DNA of 7,785 bases from Candidatus Goldiibacteriota bacterium (GTDB lineage: Bacteria > Oederibacteriota > PGYV01 > DSYL01). Every line of letters begins with the position of its first letter. Position 1 is the stretch's first letter. Of this stretch, positions 5,866-7,785 are shown piece by piece. Below the pieces are notes generated by a model, which had not been told where the DNA came from, did not search any database, and saw nothing but the letters and a program-made list of their open reading frames with translations. A program made the translations under genes and the position numbers. The stretch covers positions 1 through 7,785 of the forward strand of contig JAOAAI010000061.1 in NCBI GenBank assembly GCA_026418955.1. Direction: 5' to 3'.

Positions 5866-5867
5866 GC

Positions 5868-5887
5868 TTTAAATTAATTAATTTAAA
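5868..5887. repeat. 20-bp perfect palindrome before exbB
   Basis: The sequence tttaaattaattaatttaaa is a perfect inverted repeat without a spacer. It ends two bases upstream of the exbB ribosome-binding site (5859-5865) and just downstream of the possible promoter, an operator-like position. It is entirely A/T in a very AT-rich gap, so it may have no function. Confidence 0.4.
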
Positions 5888-5916
5888 AATTTACTATTAC
5901 TTAAAATATATGTTAA
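5888..5916 (-). promoter_or_regulatory. Possible promoter for exbB-exbD-tonB
   Basis: In the 92-bp gap before exbB the minus strand carries TTAACA (5911-5916), a 17-base spacer, then TAAATT (5888-5893). These match 5 of 6 and 4 of 6 positions of the sigma70-type -35 and -10 consensus. The gap is almost pure A/T, so chance matches are likely. It may only be an internal promoter within a longer operon. Confidence 0.25.
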
Positions 5917-5946
5917 TTATTTTAATTTTTATTTAATATTTTATTA

Positions 5947-7638
5947 TTAAAATTTTAAAATAACTCCTAATCCTAAATTTAATTTTCTTTGCTTGTAATA
6001 ATATAACAAATAATAGTTATTGTTCAATATGTTATTTATATAACCGGTTACTGTAAAATTATCTGAGATTATTTTTGACACTGATAAATCTAAAGCCATA
6101 TACGGCGGAATTAATTCTGATACTGTTCCATATTGTGCTGATTCACCTTTTGCAGAAGCAGTAAATTCCCATCCAACGGGTTGATATACAAATCTTAAAG
6201 TTAAAATATTATAAGGAATGTATGTTACATTTAATGTTGACGAAATAATATTATTATAATTATAATCCAATAAAATTTTAAATTCTTTTATCTGTAGAGT
6301 TTCAAATCTTATCCCCAAGAAACTATAATCCAAATTACAGTTATAATAAGTAAAAATATAATCATTCGGTCTATTATTTAGAAAAATATAATTACTTACA
6401 CTTTTGAAACCATAATATATATCAAGAAACATTTCTAAAAAATTAATGTTTATTCCAGATACTAAATTAATCTTCTCCAAAGACGGCTTATAAGAATCAT
6501 TTGCAATTATAAAAGGCTTTTTTAATTCTTCTATATTTGATATCACATTCATCTGCGGTTTAAAAATCGCGTAAAAAGATAATCCGGCGATTAAATCATA
6601 ACTTGCAAAAACATATGGACTCATTCTGAATTCACTATTTACTTGCTTAAATTGTTGCACTCTTACACCACCTTGTAGTATTAATGGTTCAAAATAAAGT
6701 ATTGATTTAAATAAAAAATCAAGATAAATAGGATTATAAATTTTATTTTGTAAAAAATTTTCTCCTCCATATATATCAGCATTTAAAGTTGTTTTCACTC
6801 TTTTCTGTTGCTCAACATTGAAATCTTTTTCAATATAGAATTTTAGATTCAATCTATTTTCTTTATATAAGAAAGCATTATTAGAATTAATTTGATCAAA
6901 ATAATTATAAAGCAAAGATATATCACCAGTAACATCCCCTATATTACCAGAAAAATTAACTCCTAAATTAAAATCCTTCAAATTATATAAACTTAAAAAA
7001 TCATTTAAAGGATATGGATTTGAATATTGATTTATATTAAATTTAATTTTATAAAGAGCATTTATTTCATCATATTTTGTGCCATAATAACCAGAAAAAG
7101 AATTTAAATGTACATAAGTATTTCTGTCATTTATAATCTCATTATCAAAATTTAGATGATATAATTTTACAATAAGGCGATTATTTTCATTAAAATATTT
7201 TCCGAACATTCCATCTGCCATTAATGTATTATATGACCCAGCAGTTAACTTTAACTTACCAAAAAAATCTCTAATATTTGATATATCCTGAAAGTGTGGA
7301 GAAAAACGTTCTTCATTTAAATAAGAATAAGGCATATTTACTTTACCTTTTTCATATAATACAGATTTAACATCTTCAAGATTTTCAAGGCTACCTGTTT
7401 CTCTTTTTAGAAGTATTTTTGTATCAATCTGACCTGTTATCAAAATCTCAGGGATTTTAAAATCAAATCCTTCGCCTTTTTTTATTGTTAGTGTATCACC
7501 TCTTGTTTCAACCGCATATTTATCTTTTTCATAATGTTTCTGTTCTTCAATATCTGTAATAGTATCTTCTTCCTGAGCAAAAATGATTGAAAAGCAAATA
7601 ACTAAAATAATTTGCAATAAAAAAATCTTTTTTATCAT
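5947..7638 (-). CDS. Outer-membrane beta-barrel protein, TonB-dependent-receptor-like, no plug domain seen
   Basis: A 563-residue exported protein. Residues 1-21 form a signal peptide: Lys3-Lys4, a hydrophobic core, and likely cleavage between Ala21 and Gln22. Residues 22-60 are charged and probably disordered. Residues 62-70 (IPEILITGQ) resemble the segment rich in Val, Ile, Thr and Gly found near the TonB box and plug start of TonB-dependent receptors. From about residue 126 to the end the protein alternates amphipathic beta strands rich in Tyr, Asn and Phe with polar turns, and it ends in Phe563, the usual outer-membrane assembly signal. The last 45 residues resemble receptor C-termini. 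No typical plug domain of about 130 residues is evident, and the length is short for the family. The start has AGGAG at 7650-7654, 11 bases upstream. The gene lies directly before exbB, exbD and tonB, which supports a TonB link. It could instead be a porin or an export barrel. The substrate is unknown. Confidence 0.75.
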   Translation of the reverse strand: MIKKIFLLQIILVICFSIIFAQEEDTITDIEEQKHYEKDKYAVETRGDTLTIKKGEGFDFKIPEILITGQIDTKILLKRETGSLENLEDVKSVLYEKGKVNMPYSYLNEERFSPHFQDISNIRDFFGKLKLTAGSYNTLMADGMFGKYFNENNRLIVKLYHLNFDNEIINDRNTYVHLNSFSGYYGTKYDEINALYKIKFNINQYSNPYPLNDFLSLYNLKDFNLGVNFSGNIGDVTGDISLLYNYFDQINSNNAFLYKENRLNLKFYIEKDFNVEQQKRVKTTLNADIYGGENFLQNKIYNPIYLDFLFKSILYFEPLILQGGVRVQQFKQVNSEFRMSPYVFASYDLIAGLSFYAIFKPQMNVISNIEELKKPFIIANDSYKPSLEKINLVSGININFLEMFLDIYYGFKSVSNYIFLNNRPNDYIFTYYNCNLDYSFLGIRFETLQIKEFKILLDYNYNNIISSTLNVTYIPYNILTLRFVYQPVGWEFTASAKGESAQYGTVSELIPPYMALDLSVSKIISDNFTVTGYINNILNNNYYLLYYYKQRKLNLGLGVILKF

Positions 7639-7785
7639 TGTTTAAATTTCTCCTGTATAGGTGTAGCAGGATTAAGCAATTTATATTGTTCATTTAAAAG
7701 TTCTATCTTCTTTTTTGCGATAGTACGGTATTTTTCATTTTTTGTAACACTAAAAATTTTTTCATATGTTGATATTGCTTGTTTT
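7635..7785 (-). CDS. TPR-like protein, C-terminal end only (partial)
   Basis: This reading frame enters from the right edge and stops at TGA (7635-7637), so only the last 49 residues are visible. They begin KQAISTYEKIFSVTKNEKYR and end in a Lys/Gln-rich tail. The pattern (Ala, then Tyr-Glu-Lys-Ile-Phe, then a second helix rich in Ala, Lys, Ile and Leu) resembles the last unit of a tetratricopeptide repeat or a YbgF-like periplasmic repeat protein. Such proteins act as protein-binding scaffolds. The stop overlaps the start of the beta-barrel gene by 4 bp (ATGA), which suggests translational coupling and a shared role at the outer membrane. The rest of the protein, including any signal peptide, is outside the window, so the family call rests on one repeat and is tentative. 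Confidence 0.6.
   Translation of the reverse strand, partial: KQAISTYEKIFSVTKNEKYRTIAKKKIELLNEQYKLLNPATPIQEKFKQ

Noticed and set aside
1621..5936. Open frames on the plus strand, for example at 1621-1806, 4232-4657, 4841-5038 and 5706-5936
   Set aside because: All lie mostly or wholly antisense to well-supported genes, give low-complexity hydrophobic or Phe/Ser-rich products, and show no family motifs.
5937..5962. Hairpin at the end of the barrel gene (7-bp arms at 5937-5943 and 5956-5962)
   Set aside because: The stem is short, purely A/T and lacks a following T-run; it is expected by chance in this composition.
1..7785. CRISPR arrays, tRNA or rRNA genes, insertion sequences, attachment sites
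   Set aside because: No regularly spaced identical repeats, no cloverleaf-like or rRNA-like GC-richer segments, and no transposase or integrase motifs were found; almost all bases are taken by protein genes.

Overview
The window is an AT-rich (roughly 30% GC by eye), densely packed stretch. Every credible gene lies on the minus strand, so transcription runs from position 7785 towards 1. Twelve protein genes are supported; two are cut by the window edges. Gaps between genes are mostly a few bases, and several neighbours overlap by 4 bp (ATGA), 8 bp or 29 bp. No stretch over 300 bases lacks a gene. I saw no rRNA, tRNA, CRISPR array or insertion sequence.

The host is a Gram-negative-type (diderm) bacterium. 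It encodes an outer-membrane beta-barrel with a C-terminal Phe, an ExbB-ExbD-TonB energiser and a BatD-like protein. Two exported proteins have signal peptides whose likely cleavage falls just before Gln22, as is common in Bacteroidota-like and related candidate phyla. The AT bias and gene mix suggest an uncultured anaerobic lineage such as Cloacimonadota or WOR-3-like bacteria. That placement is inference, not something the sequence proves.

Layout in transcription order: (1) an envelope block, 7785-4105: the end of a TPR-like protein, a beta-barrel protein with no recognisable plug domain, then ExbB, ExbD and a TonB-like protein. The last three form a proton-driven energy-transducing complex, and the barrel next to it is the obvious candidate client. 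(2) A housekeeping block, 4108-2502: ribosomal silencing factor RsfS, a small ribbon-helix-helix protein whose start lies inside rsfS, ribonuclease HII and a YraN-family protein. (3) A 138-bp spacer, 2364-2501, the largest gap, with a degenerate heptamer repeat folded into a long inverted repeat, two tiny ORFs and a possible -10 box. (4) A last block, 2363-1: a small protein with HPr-like topology but without the HPr phosphorylation sites, a DUF362 protein carrying two 4Fe-4S motifs, and the first 291 residues of a BatD-like membrane protein.

The most interesting points are the plugless barrel in one operon with a TPR protein and its own TonB system, the HPr-like protein lacking the catalytic His, and the heptamer/inverted repeat. 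The housekeeping genes look ordinary.
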